DNA of 14,815 nucleotides from CAZDML01 sp964506645 (GCA_964506645.1 CAZDML010000043.1:1-14815); one strand, 5' to 3'. Positions 6,887-14,205 are shown, numbered from the stretch's first letter. Numbers and translations: made by a program. Notes: generated from the sequence alone by a model not told the origin.

Positions 6887-7786
6887 TTACAGGACGCCGG
6901 CCAAACGTGATGCTTTGATGTCGTTGGCGAGCACGAGCGTCAAGTCTTCGAAGATATCGAATTCGCCGAATTGCGATGACTTCTGCGCCAGTCGAACCAT
7001 CTTCAATGGCGTCAACTCTCCCACCCACACCGCACTCGTATCGAGGACAAAAATATCGGTCGCCACGTTCGAGGTACCCTGAGTCTGTGCATCAGAGACA
7101 AAGATGCTGCGGAAGATGGGGATGCCGTTGTAGACCTGAACCCGGAATCCACCTTTGACTTCCATCGTGTCCACGAACCGCTGCTGCGCCTGCATCAGGG
7201 CGTTCAGCTTCCGGTTGGCTTTCTTGGACATGACGATCATGTTGGGATTGCCTCGGTTAAGATCGATGACCTGGTCCATCAGATCGAGCGTCAGCGCTGC
7301 GCCGTTGGCCCCGGCGACCACGGTCTGGCCGGCAGGGACGAGCTTCCTCAGACCGTTGAATTGCTTAGGGTTTGCTGTGGAGTCACCATTGATGAGCGCG
7401 TCTTCTTCGGCGTCTCGAACGGCTTGCAGGGCGTTATCGACCTCTTCGGCTTCGATGTCCAATAATGACTTGCCCACCGCAACCAGTTTCCGCGTCACTT
7501 TCCCGCGCTGGATGACGGTCTTGTATGGGAATTTCTTCTGGATATAGCTTGCCTGGGTTTCGGTCGGCTCATCCGTATCGTCTACGAAAGACCCACCGGC
7601 GCCTCGAGCGGTTCGTTGATTGAGCACCCAATCTGAGCCGGATCCCGGCTTTCGCGGCAGGTTTTGTCGCAACGGGTTGTTGACCTCAATCAACTCCTGC
7701 AGGACTCGGTCCACCAGGGGCTGCTGGAGTTGTGTCCCAGCATTCGCCATGTTCAACGCCTTCTTGAGTTGTTCTAAATCGTTCAT
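6887..7786 (-). CDS. Major capsid protein, HK97 fold
   Basis: A 299-residue protein. TAAGGAGG at 7797-7804 lies ten bases before the ATG at 7786; the ATG at 7795 is only one base away from that site, so 7786 is preferred (using 7795 adds three residues). The N-terminus is helical (LEQLKKALNMANAG), then a beta region carrying FPYKTVIQRGKVTRKLVAVG. The phrase DAEEDALINGD in the middle is the classic spine-helix/loop signature of HK97-type capsid proteins, and the C-terminal strands (GVPI-like GIPIFRS, then DIFEDLTLVLAND) fit the A-domain. No long delta-domain is visible, since scaffold is probably supplied by the preceding gene. Confidence 0.9.
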   Translation of the reverse strand: MNDLEQLKKALNMANAGTQLQQPLVDRVLQELIEVNNPLRQNLPRKPGSGSDWVLNQRTARGAGGSFVDDTDEPTETQASYIQKKFPYKTVIQRGKVTRKLVAVGKSLLDIEAEEVDNALQAVRDAEEDALINGDSTANPKQFNGLRKLVPAGQTVVAGANGAALTLDLMDQVIDLNRGNPNMIVMSKKANRKLNALMQAQQRFVDTMEVKGGFRVQVYNGIPIFRSIFVSDAQTQGTSNVATDIFVLDTSAVWVGELTPLKMVRLAQKSSQFGEFDIFEDLTLVLANDIKASRLAGVL

Positions 7787-7801
7787 CGAAGTCATGCCTC
7801 C

Positions 7802-8338
7802 TTAGGCTTGTTGGAGAGCGAGTGCCACTCTGAGTTTTTTCTCAGGAGACAGGCTCTCGTAGGTTTTCTTCACGTCATCAGGCTCAGGGTCTTGTGAGAC
7901 GAGACCTTTGCGTACTGTAGGGATCGTTTTTAAGGCAGATTCGATTTGTTTTTTCACCTCACCGCTGACCATTTTTGCGATGTCCTCTGGGGACATGGCC
8001 TTGGAAGTCGGCGCGGGCGTAGCCGGGGACAAGGCGGATGAACTCTCGGACATCGCTGAGAGGATCGCTTTGATCTGTTGCGCGGTCGCGGCCGCCTCGC
8101 CTCCTGTCGCAATCAGCTTGTCCAAAAGAAAAAAAGCAGGGGCCATCATCATTCGCACAGGGCCAGAGAGTGCTTTTTGTGCCTCCGCGGCTGCCGGTGC
8201 TGGGTCCGGCGGGACGGCGGGCTCTGGTTCTCCAGGCGCGGGGTCCGGTATAGCAGGAGCCGTCTCTTCCTCGGGGCCCTTGGCGGGCACAGGGGCATCC
8301 GGTGAAATCTCTTCAACGACGACTTGATCGTCACTCAT
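7802..8338 (-). CDS. Nested scaffold protein (internal in-frame start)
   Basis: The ATG at 8338 is preceded eight bases upstream by an excellent ribosome-binding site, AAGGAGGAG at 8347-8355, and it is in frame with the protease (Met186). Translation there would give a 178-residue protein: an acidic Pro-rich N-terminal half, then predicted helices (FFLLDKLIAT, EDIAKMVSGEVKKQIESAL) and the KKLRVALAL end. Lambda encodes its scaffold Nu3 in the same way, by an in-frame internal start inside the protease gene C. Making scaffold separately allows many copies per protease. This is inference from the strength of the signal; no expression evidence exists here. Confidence 0.72.
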   Translation of the reverse strand: MSDDQVVVEEISPDAPVPAKGPEEETAPAIPDPAPGEPEPAVPPDPAPAAAEAQKALSGPVRMMMAPAFFLLDKLIATGGEAAATAQQIKAILSAMSESSSALSPATPAPTSKAMSPEDIAKMVSGEVKKQIESALKTIPTVRKGLVSQDPEPDDVKKTYESLSPEKKLRVALALQQA

Positions 8339-8893
8339 GGTTTTTTCTCCTCCTTCAAGGGCTTTGGACAAGTACCACCCGATAGCTCGGGCTTCGGGGT
8401 TGGCAGGGACTGAGACCAGCGACACTTCGACCAGCGCAATCTTTTTGATCACATTGACCATGCGGTCGTATTCGCGCATGAATTTCTTCTCGCGCTCCAG
8501 CACCTGGCCGCGAATGGAAAACTTATTGAGCACGCCTTCTTTGATCTTCTGGATGATCTCGGGTTCGGTCTGGGAGATGAGCGCATCGATCAAAAGGCCG
8601 TGCCGGTCGAAATCGACCTTGGTTACTTTACCGATGGATTGAGTGAGGTCGTGATTAAGGAGAACGGTTGAATTCTTAAGGAGATCAAGCGAAGCGTTTT
8701 GCAGGGCTTCTTCGGTGATGATGTCGCCTTGCAGATCAAAATCAGTGGTGGCCGCATACCCCACCACATGAAATTGTCCGTCTTGCTCGACTTGTTTTAA
8801 GACTTCGAGCGGGAAGGTGAACGGAATGGCGGAAGACTCGCAAAGCGTTTTCATCGCGAGATGATTTAATCGCGACCGCTGCAATCCGTCCAT
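7802..8893 (-). CDS. Prohead protease fused to scaffold region
   Basis: A 363-residue protein from the ATG at 8893; the ATG at 8854 (MKTLCESS) is an equally plausible start, since neither has a good ribosome-binding site. Residues 25-175 are an HK97-family (herpes-like) serine protease: FHVVGYAATTDFDLQGDII, NHDLTQSIGKV with the likely catalytic His81, FSIRGQV with Ser126, and ALVEVSLVSVPANPEA around Glu156. Beyond residue 186 the chain becomes Pro/Glu-rich and then helical, ending in SPEKKLRVALALQQA; that is a scaffold. The enzyme cleaves scaffold and capsid termini inside the prohead during maturation. A second start at 8338 can make the scaffold alone. The capsid gene follows 15 bases later. 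Confidence 0.87.
   Translation of the reverse strand: MDGLQRSRLNHLAMKTLCESSAIPFTFPLEVLKQVEQDGQFHVVGYAATTDFDLQGDIITEEALQNASLDLLKNSTVLLNHDLTQSIGKVTKVDFDRHGLLIDALISQTEPEIIQKIKEGVLNKFSIRGQVLEREKKFMREYDRMVNVIKKIALVEVSLVSVPANPEARAIGWYLSKALEGGEKTMSDDQVVVEEISPDAPVPAKGPEEETAPAIPDPAPGEPEPAVPPDPAPAAAEAQKALSGPVRMMMAPAFFLLDKLIATGGEAAATAQQIKAILSAMSESSSALSPATPAPTSKAMSPEDIAKMVSGEVKKQIESALKTIPTVRKGLVSQDPEPDDVKKTYESLSPEKKLRVALALQQA
8347..8355 (-). promoter_or_regulatory. Strong internal ribosome-binding site for scaffold
   Basis: On the - strand this reads AAGGAGGAG and is followed by AAAAAACC and ATG. It is the longest near-perfect Shine-Dalgarno match I see inside a coding region in the window, much stronger than the sites at the protease's own candidate starts. 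Confidence 0.75.
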
Positions 8894-8915
8894 GAACTTT
8901 CAAACTGTTTACAGG
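8889..8915. repeat. 27-base repeat, copy 1
   Basis: Matches positions 14423-14449 at 25 of 27 bases by eye. The shared centre is TTCAAACTGTT on the + strand. This copy lies between the methyltransferase stop and the protease gene and supplies the ATGGAC at the protease start. It contains a small palindrome, CTGTAAACAG on the - strand. Confidence 0.7.
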
Positions 8916-8921
8916 GGGGAG

Positions 8922-9929
8922 CTATTTGCCGATATAGATATTTGTCGGCTCAAGTGGCCGCTTTGAGACCAAAATCTCACGCACCCACTCCTGGTTACCA
9001 CCGGGGCCTTTCATCTGGTTTCTGCGTTTAACGGTTTCGATGTGGTAGCCCTGGCCCTTGAACACCCATGTGCGCTCGATAGGGTAGGACACAATCCATT
9101 TGGCTTTGAGTCCTGCCAAGGCCTTTAAAAACTCGTCTTCTTTGAATCCAAAATCAAACAGATTGAATGTCTCGGGGTAAGGTGGGTCAATGTAGAAGAA
9201 GGTTTCAGGGTCATCGTATTTCTTGAGGACCTTTCTGTAATCTTTATTGTGAACGGTTACTTTCTTGAGTCGTTCTTGTGCCCGTTCTACAGTGGAAGGA
9301 AAATCAATGCGCACTCCTTCGTTTGCTGGATTAAAGGACTTGCCTCGCATTTTGCCGTACGAAGACCGCGTCAGGTAGTAGTTCTTATAGAACCGATCGC
9401 GATCGTTTTCGGGCTTTAAGTTTTTGAGCCGCTCATGAATGTCTTTGCGGATGGTCCAATCTCGCTTTTGAAGCGCGGAGCGGTCCTCCTGCGTATGATC
9501 GCGTATAAAGCGATACATAAAAGCAATTTCACCATCTCGGTCATTTAGCACTTCCTGGGGCGAAAGCTCTTTGGCATAGAGAACCGCTGCGCCACCGGCG
9601 AAGGGTTCAACGTAGATCTTGTGATAGGGAATGCAGGAGGCAATCTTGTGGGCCAGGAGGCGCTTACCTCCATAGGAACCGAACGCCTGGCGAACTCCTT
9701 TTTCCGTTTCCTCGGTGAGAGTGTCTTGCACTGTATGGCTAAAACCGCGCGCGTCCAGCTCATCAGCCACACCCGCATGAGCTGTCAAGCAATCTGGATC
9801 CCAGGGCTGCTGAGCAGCCGCCCGGTGCAGTGCATAATCAATAGACAAGAGCTCCTGATTACGGAGCTGGCTAAAGTCTTTGGCAAATAATTCTTTAAAG
9901 TCAGGAGAGGTTGCGAGTGTTTCGTTCAT
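8922..9929 (-). CDS. D12-class DNA adenine-N6 methyltransferase with N-terminal extension
   Basis: A 335-residue protein from the ATG at 9929, which overlaps the portal stop (ATGA) and has GGAGGT six bases upstream. Residues 84-335 are a Dam/D12-class methyltransferase: GSYGGKRLLAHKI, then the AdoMet motif VEPFAGGAAVLY at 107-118 and the catalytic motif DPPYPET starting at 248. It should transfer a methyl group to adenine N6 in DNA. Target sequence is unknown; the class includes GATC enzymes. Residues 1-82 are extra: a helical domain (NQELLSIDYALHRAAAQQP, then HAGVADELDARGFSH) which I have seen as a separate piece in phage portal/protease regions, recognition uncertain. No restriction enzyme lies beside it, so self-protection from host restriction or timing of packaging are the likely roles. 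Confidence 0.88.
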   Translation of the reverse strand: MNETLATSPDFKELFAKDFSQLRNQELLSIDYALHRAAAQQPWDPDCLTAHAGVADELDARGFSHTVQDTLTEETEKGVRQAFGSYGGKRLLAHKIASCIPYHKIYVEPFAGGAAVLYAKELSPQEVLNDRDGEIAFMYRFIRDHTQEDRSALQKRDWTIRKDIHERLKNLKPENDRDRFYKNYYLTRSSYGKMRGKSFNPANEGVRIDFPSTVERAQERLKKVTVHNKDYRKVLKKYDDPETFFYIDPPYPETFNLFDFGFKEDEFLKALAGLKAKWIVSYPIERTWVFKGQGYHIETVKRRNQMKGPGGNQEWVREILVSKRPLEPTNIYIGK

Positions 9930-11926
9930 GATGTGACCTCCGTGATCCAGGTACATCGGCAATTCGGATGTACCGGAATAATGCTGCGTGCATCTTCCAA
10001 AGCAAATTTCTTGCCCAGCTTTTGGCCGGGCTCGGACTCGGCAACCGCCTGGCACTCGGAGCAGGCATCTGAAGCAAGCAGAAACACCACTTCCCGCACT
10101 TCGGCTTGAGCCAGTGCATCAAGGTTTCCTTCGTTAAAGGCGCGGTTGGCCTCGGTGCGGGCGATCATCTCAGCGGCGGTGGCACGCGACAAGAGACGTG
10201 TTCCGCCCTCTCGAATGATGTTCCCATCTTCATCGGTGATGGCTCCGACATTAACGGTCGATGTGGACTCCAGAGCGTCTTCAATGCGCCGCATCAGTTG
10301 TGGGATGGTCTCGTGCGCTGCGATTCCTTCCATGAGCGCTGCCCGTAGACTGGATTTGAGCGAGTCTGAGACATGCCCGGCCAAAGAGACCGCGGCATTT
10401 CGAAGCTTTTCTTCGAGACCTCGACTAATCTGATCTTTCAGGGGTAATTTGGAGCGACGCGAACCATGCTTTGATCCCAGTTTCGCCGCATCGATAGTGA
10501 ACCGAGCAATGACATCGGCGATCCGGCCTTGATTGATGGCTTCCAAGATGACTTCGAGCTCCGGGAGCTGCTTGGCGACAGACTTCGGCTGACTTTCCTC
10601 GGGAAGAAGTTCGGGCAATCTCACCAGAATCGCCCGGCGCATTCCCCGAAAGAGGTCCTGCATGGCACGGACGAAACGATTCTCAAGCTCCACAATCGCT
10701 CGGGTTGCTTCCGCAATCGTATCGGAGGGAGCCAGACTCTTTTGGATTTCAGGCATCCGGGGCGCAACCAGCCGGCGCACTTCCTCCGGGCTAAATACGC
10801 CGTTTTGCAGGTAGATGTTGAAAATCTCAGCTTGATCCTTTTCATCGATAGAACGTTTATTGAACTGGAATGACCAGTCCGTGATTCCAAACCCCTGTCG
10901 GATGATGTGTTTCGTAATTTTCTCAGCAACCCGCATTTGGAAGGGGAGAATGGTCTCTTCGTAGAAGGTCTGGGTTTGGTGCTCGCCCGTTCCCGCGCCG
11001 ATATTGCCCGTTTCAATGATCGAGACTTTGCCCGGCGGCACGCCGTAGACCGCGAGAATCTCGTTTCGTGTGAACTCCCGAAGTTCCAGGAACTCCATGT
11101 CCTTCTGGTTGACGCCGATTTGCTTGAATTCAATGGAGCCTTCGAGCACCAAGTCCGAGTGCGCCATGTCGGGGTTCTTGGCGCGGGCCTGCAGGTATTC
11201 ACGGTTGCGTTCAACTTGTTCAGGTGTGGCATCTTTCATGATAAACGCGCCACGAATCTTGGCCCCATTGATGAAGAACGCGCGGTTGTAGATTTGGGCG
11301 AACTTATCGACCGTAATGGGTAGGATCAGCGACGCCAGCGGCGAGAGCCCATAAAGTGTCGCGCCTTTGGTTCCGAGCTTAAAGTGGATTACTTCTCGAG
11401 GGTCAAACTCAACGCGGCTTGCACCTCGCGAATAGAAACGCGCCGCTTGCAGGTAGCCAAGGATCGAGCCGTGGTCATCGGCTTTGACTCGGACGGTTGT
11501 CGCATCGAGATTCCACAGTTCCTTGGGTTTGCCATTTGCTCCATACACCACTTCCAAGAAGGCATTTCCGAAGACGTACTCGTCACGCGTGATGTCATCA
11601 AGAATCTCGAGCAGCGTATCGTTTGGATTGCAGTTGGCGAAGAAGTCTGCCAGCATTTCAGCATTCTTGGGATCAGCGTTAGGCTTTGCAGGAGAGAGCG
11701 TGTATCCCCTCGCTGTCACGGCCTTGCAGATGACACCGACCACGGCGCGGACCCAAGACGTCTGCTCGTACATTTGATTGAAAATCTCAAAATCGATGTC
11801 GGGCAAGACGCCTTCAGTATCGGGGAGTCCCGTAATCTGGCTGACGACCTGCTTCGAGGACTTCCGCACTTCTTCGGAGAGGATGTCAGGGAAGAGCATT
11901 TTGACGAGTCGCGCTTTAAGCCCCAC
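9926..11926 (-). CDS. Portal protein fused to Mu gpF-like head-morphogenesis domain
   Basis: A 666-residue protein starting at the GTG at 11926, chosen because GGGGAGGG lies just upstream (11932-11939) and this start overlaps the previous gene's stop. A longer frame to 12007 conflicts with the zinc-ribbon gene. Residues 1 to about 430 are a portal: NQMYEQTSWVRAVVGVICKA, EYVFGNAFLEVVYG, the phrase HFKLGT followed by YGLSPLASL, and a long channel helix region near FTRNEILAVYGVPPGKVS. Residues about 480-666 carry a Mu gpF/SPP1 gp7-like domain: MIARTEANRAFNEGN, SDACSEC, and the signature HPNCRC at 653-658. Portals form the 12-mer DNA gate; gpF-like proteins help head assembly and may travel with the DNA. 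The fusion guarantees equal copies of both. Confidence 0.88.
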   Translation of the reverse strand: MGLKARLVKMLFPDILSEEVRKSSKQVVSQITGLPDTEGVLPDIDFEIFNQMYEQTSWVRAVVGVICKAVTARGYTLSPAKPNADPKNAEMLADFFANCNPNDTLLEILDDITRDEYVFGNAFLEVVYGANGKPKELWNLDATTVRVKADDHGSILGYLQAARFYSRGASRVEFDPREVIHFKLGTKGATLYGLSPLASLILPITVDKFAQIYNRAFFINGAKIRGAFIMKDATPEQVERNREYLQARAKNPDMAHSDLVLEGSIEFKQIGVNQKDMEFLELREFTRNEILAVYGVPPGKVSIIETGNIGAGTGEHQTQTFYEETILPFQMRVAEKITKHIIRQGFGITDWSFQFNKRSIDEKDQAEIFNIYLQNGVFSPEEVRRLVAPRMPEIQKSLAPSDTIAEATRAIVELENRFVRAMQDLFRGMRRAILVRLPELLPEESQPKSVAKQLPELEVILEAINQGRIADVIARFTIDAAKLGSKHGSRRSKLPLKDQISRGLEEKLRNAAVSLAGHVSDSLKSSLRAALMEGIAAHETIPQLMRRIEDALESTSTVNVGAITDEDGNIIREGGTRLLSRATAAEMIARTEANRAFNEGNLDALAQAEVREVVFLLASDACSECQAVAESEPGQKLGKKFALEDARSIIPVHPNCRCTWITEVTS

Positions 11927-12053
11927 AGCAGCCCTCCCCTTGGCCGTTTCGGAAGAAATAGCCGCATGACGGGCAGCGCACTTCATCCTCCGGCACCCAG
12001 AATGCACAGGAAGGACACCGTTTCATTCCGCGAATCTTTGGGCAATCGCTCAT
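11916..12053 (-). CDS. 45-residue double-CxxC zinc-ribbon protein
   Basis: Short gene in the gap between terminase and portal. Its ATG overlaps the terminase stop (ATGA) and has GGAGG seven bases upstream (12061-12065). Its TAA lies inside the portal start region. The protein begins MSDCPKIRGMKRC and carries two pairs, CPSC at residues 13-16 and CPSCGYFF at 27-34, with a Cys-Cys near the end. This is the zinc-ribbon pattern. Such mini-proteins often bind nucleic acid or a large protein partner, and here the place between large terminase and portal suggests a packaging role; that is inference. Overlaps at both ends plus a good ribosome-binding site argue that it is translated. Not recognised as a named family. 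Confidence 0.75.
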   Translation of the reverse strand: MSDCPKIRGMKRCPSCAFWVPEDEVRCPSCGYFFRNGQGEGCCGA

Positions 12054-13414
12054 GCCAGGTCCTCCGCATACACGATCTTGGGTTCGACGCGTTGGAGCTC
12101 TACACCGCGAAGTGCCATCCAGAGCGCATCGATCATGTCGTTGGTGCCGTTCGGGAAATGGAGCAACTCTTCTTCCAGCTGTCCCACCCAGCTGGCAGTG
12201 TCCGGTCGCGGAAGGCGAATCGTTCCGCTTTCAAAAAGCGGTGCAAGGCCGCGGATCCGCGCATGCTTATCGTCGTTTGAGTTCTCCGTTTTGATGGGGA
12301 GACGCTTAGTCTCGGGGTCGGTACGCAAGGATTCAGGGAAGGCCGCTTGGTAAGCGTTGCTCTCCACCACGATTAGCCGCGGGTTATGTAGGTGGTAGAT
12401 GCGCTTGGCCGCGCGGAGCTGCTCCGTAAACGAGATCCGATCGCGGTAAGCGTCCAGAATGTACGTTGTGCCTGTCTTATCCAAGCCGATCACGCAGTAA
12501 GAAAAGCGGGAGCTTTTCTCTTTCTGGCTGATGGCCAAGTCAATCCCGGCAAACACGGTCAAGCCATCTGGCACTTTGTCATAGCGCCCAGAGTCGATCC
12601 ACGACGCCCGAAAATCGGAACCCTCTTGGCCAGCGGGATCGCAGAGATAAACGCAGTTGTAATTGGCAGTCCCCATGCGGGCTTTTTCCTGATCCAGCAT
12701 TTGCGGTGTGAAGCGTTCAGGAAAAAGAACGTGGCGGGTGCCGTCGTCATCGACTTTCTCGGCGGGGAGGCTCAAAATCTTCCAGTCTTCGTAGCCGGGA
12801 TTATTCATGATCCATCCGGCCAGGTCATCTTTGTGCCAGCGGGTCATCACCACGACCAACTGCCCGCCGTGATCGAGCCGCGGTAAAAGATCGCGCTGGA
12901 ACCAATTGATCACTTTCTGCCGCTGAGTAGGAGTCTGGGTATTGCGGTTGGAACAGGGATCATCCACCACTAAAAGATTCGGATGTACGCTCACGACCGT
13001 GCCCAAGACGGAGGCCACCGCAATCGAAGGTTCCTTACGGATCTCGCTTCGCGGAATCTGAATGCGTTCTTCGGTCCAGGTATCCGCCGTCAAGCCCCAG
13101 TCGCCGTAGCGTGCTTTAAAAGCCGCGTTCTGAGTAATGTGACCTTTGACCTCGCGCAAGAATCCTTTCGCGTTATCCAAGACTTCGTTTACGAGCAGAC
13201 ATCTTAAGTTCGAGTCCTCCGCGAGACGAAAGAGGGGGTACACCATCGTGCAGATTGTGCTTTTGAAATGTTTGGGCGGGGCAAGCAAGAGGAGGTACTG
13301 ATACCGGAGCAGCGCATCGAACCACGAGAGGTGTAGCTCAGTGAGTTCTCTGTATCCCAGGACATCCCGGGCGAAGAAGAAGAGCTTGGATAGGCGTTCT
13401 TCATGCGTGGGCAT
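12050..13414 (-). CDS. terL: Terminase large subunit (TerL)
   Basis: A 454-residue protein from the ATG at 13414; a TTG at 13495, twelve bases after AAAGGAG, would add 27 residues and cannot be excluded. Residues 45-53 are a Walker A variant, APPKHFKST, where APPKHGKS is usual. Walker B is LLVVDDP near 147-153 and the coupling motif is MTRWHKDDL near 190-198. The C-terminal nuclease shows GIDLAIS (Asp292), VVESN (Glu351) and NDMIDAL (Asp426/429). The enzyme cuts concatemeric DNA and pumps it through the portal using ATP. It belongs to the group whose motif is TRWH..DL, used in Mu-like and related siphoviruses. It is separated from the small terminase by a non-coding gap and overlaps the zinc-ribbon gene. 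The Gly-to-Phe change in Walker A is unusual. Confidence 0.9.
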   Translation of the reverse strand: MPTHEERLSKLFFFARDVLGYRELTELHLSWFDALLRYQYLLLLAPPKHFKSTICTMVYPLFRLAEDSNLRCLLVNEVLDNAKGFLREVKGHITQNAAFKARYGDWGLTADTWTEERIQIPRSEIRKEPSIAVASVLGTVVSVHPNLLVVDDPCSNRNTQTPTQRQKVINWFQRDLLPRLDHGGQLVVVMTRWHKDDLAGWIMNNPGYEDWKILSLPAEKVDDDGTRHVLFPERFTPQMLDQEKARMGTANYNCVYLCDPAGQEGSDFRASWIDSGRYDKVPDGLTVFAGIDLAISQKEKSSRFSYCVIGLDKTGTTYILDAYRDRISFTEQLRAAKRIYHLHNPRLIVVESNAYQAAFPESLRTDPETKRLPIKTENSNDDKHARIRGLAPLFESGTIRLPRPDTASWVGQLEEELLHFPNGTNDMIDALWMALRGVELQRVEPKIVYAEDLA

Positions 13415-13662
13415 AGAAAATGGCGGGTCGTACGGTAAAAAGGCTGTTTTGTACGAAAAATGTGCGAAACGTTCTCCGACGGCTGTTTCGAACAAATAAA
13501 AATGACGCTCCTTTGTCTTTGGCGTTCGAAATAACTGTATGAGGGGAGCTTGCGCGGTTTAAGGACGGATTTTTACGCAAATAATCTTGGACCGAAAGAG
13601 AGCCTCCCGTCCGTCGATGATTCACAGGACATAATGGGACATTATGTCCGCTCACTGCCGTG
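13415..13662. other. Non-coding gap between small and large terminase
   Basis: About 250 bases, the longest gene-free stretch in the phage part. The terminase frame stays open to 13558 but has no ATG above 13414. It contains the palindrome at 13627-13649 and repeated short AT-rich elements with TTCGAA near 13442-13538. I see no convincing -35/-10 pair on the - strand and no hairpin followed by a T run. It may hold a promoter or operator for the late genes. Confidence 0.5.
13627..13649. promoter_or_regulatory. Perfect 10-base inverted repeat, operator candidate
   Basis: Arms GGACATAATG and CATTATGTCC surround the three bases GGA. Because of that spacer it also reads as two tandem copies of GGACATWATG. 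There is no T run after it, so it is not an ordinary terminator. Dyad symmetry of 23 bases, just after the HTH protein's stop and before the large terminase, fits a dimer-binding operator or protein-recognition site. Confidence 0.55.
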
Positions 13663-14205
13663 CTACGTTGCACCGTTGGCCTCCTTCTGGGTGGCTCCGC
13701 TTCCAAGCGTAGGAGTCTCCGTTCTTAACTTTTGTTTCTGTTCGGGGGGAGGGGCGTCCAGGTGGCTTTCTGGCCCGTCTTCCTTGGGTGTCCGACTCTT
13801 GAGAAAGTTTTTGACTTTAACGGCGATCTCTTCAGAGACCTCAACAACCCTGGACTGAGCAGAAGCACTTCTGGAATCAAGCGCACGGATTGCTTGGATG
13901 TGCGGGGCAAGCTCCGTCATAATCTTCAAACACCCTTCCCAGGTCTCCGGCATGTTCTTACGAAGTCCAACTGCTGCATCACCAAGCGCTAACCAGAACC
14001 CTTCGGCGCACGTACGTTGGGCTTTGGGTGTTCCTGCGTTACTGGCGCTTGGGTAATTACCAGAGTGATCGAGCCAGTATTTGACGGTGGACTTGGTGAC
14101 ATTAAATTCTCGGGCGATATCGCTCAGCTTGACCCCTGCGTCCGCTTTAGCAATGGCGGTCTGGATGACTTCCGGAGAATATTTCTGCGGCCCTTTATGT
14201 CCCAT
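13663..14205 (-). CDS. Terminase small subunit candidate (HTH protein)
   Basis: A 180-residue protein starting at the ATG at 14205, overlapping the preceding gene by 11 bases, with no clear ribosome-binding site. The N-terminus contains a helix-turn-helix at residues 9-47: YSPEVIQTAIAKADAGVKLS, then DIAREFNVTKSTVKYWLD. The middle (MPETWEGCLKIMTELAPHI, then helical VEVSEEIAVKVKNFL) is probably the oligomerisation core. The end is low-complexity and acidic (Pro/Glu/Gln) followed by TETPTLGSGATQ. Small terminases have exactly this build, bind the packaging site and recruit the large subunit, and this gene is the immediate upstream neighbour of TerL. Alternative: a transcription factor of the same fold. 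No specific family was confirmed. Confidence 0.7.
   Translation of the reverse strand: MGHKGPQKYSPEVIQTAIAKADAGVKLSDIAREFNVTKSTVKYWLDHSGNYPSASNAGTPKAQRTCAEGFWLALGDAAVGLRKNMPETWEGCLKIMTELAPHIQAIRALDSRSASAQSRVVEVSEEIAVKVKNFLKSRTPKEDGPESHLDAPPPEQKQKLRTETPTLGSGATQKEANGAT

Noticed and set aside
11384..12280. 298-codon open frame on the + strand
   Set aside because: It is antisense to the portal and terminase genes, has no coherent domain and is Arg/His/Cys-rich as expected of an antisense shadow.
13415..13558. Possible extended N-terminus of the large terminase
   Set aside because: The frame is open but its residues do not look like a terminase and no ATG lies above 13414; only a TTG at 13495 is a mild alternative.
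13562..13613. Hairpin of GGACGG with CCGTCC
   Set aside because: Six-base stem with a loop of about 40 bases is not meaningful, and there is no T run.
13401..13706. 101-codon frame on the - strand across the terminase gap
   Set aside because: Overlaps both the 3' end of the HTH gene and the terminase start, has no recognisable pattern and no ribosome-binding site.
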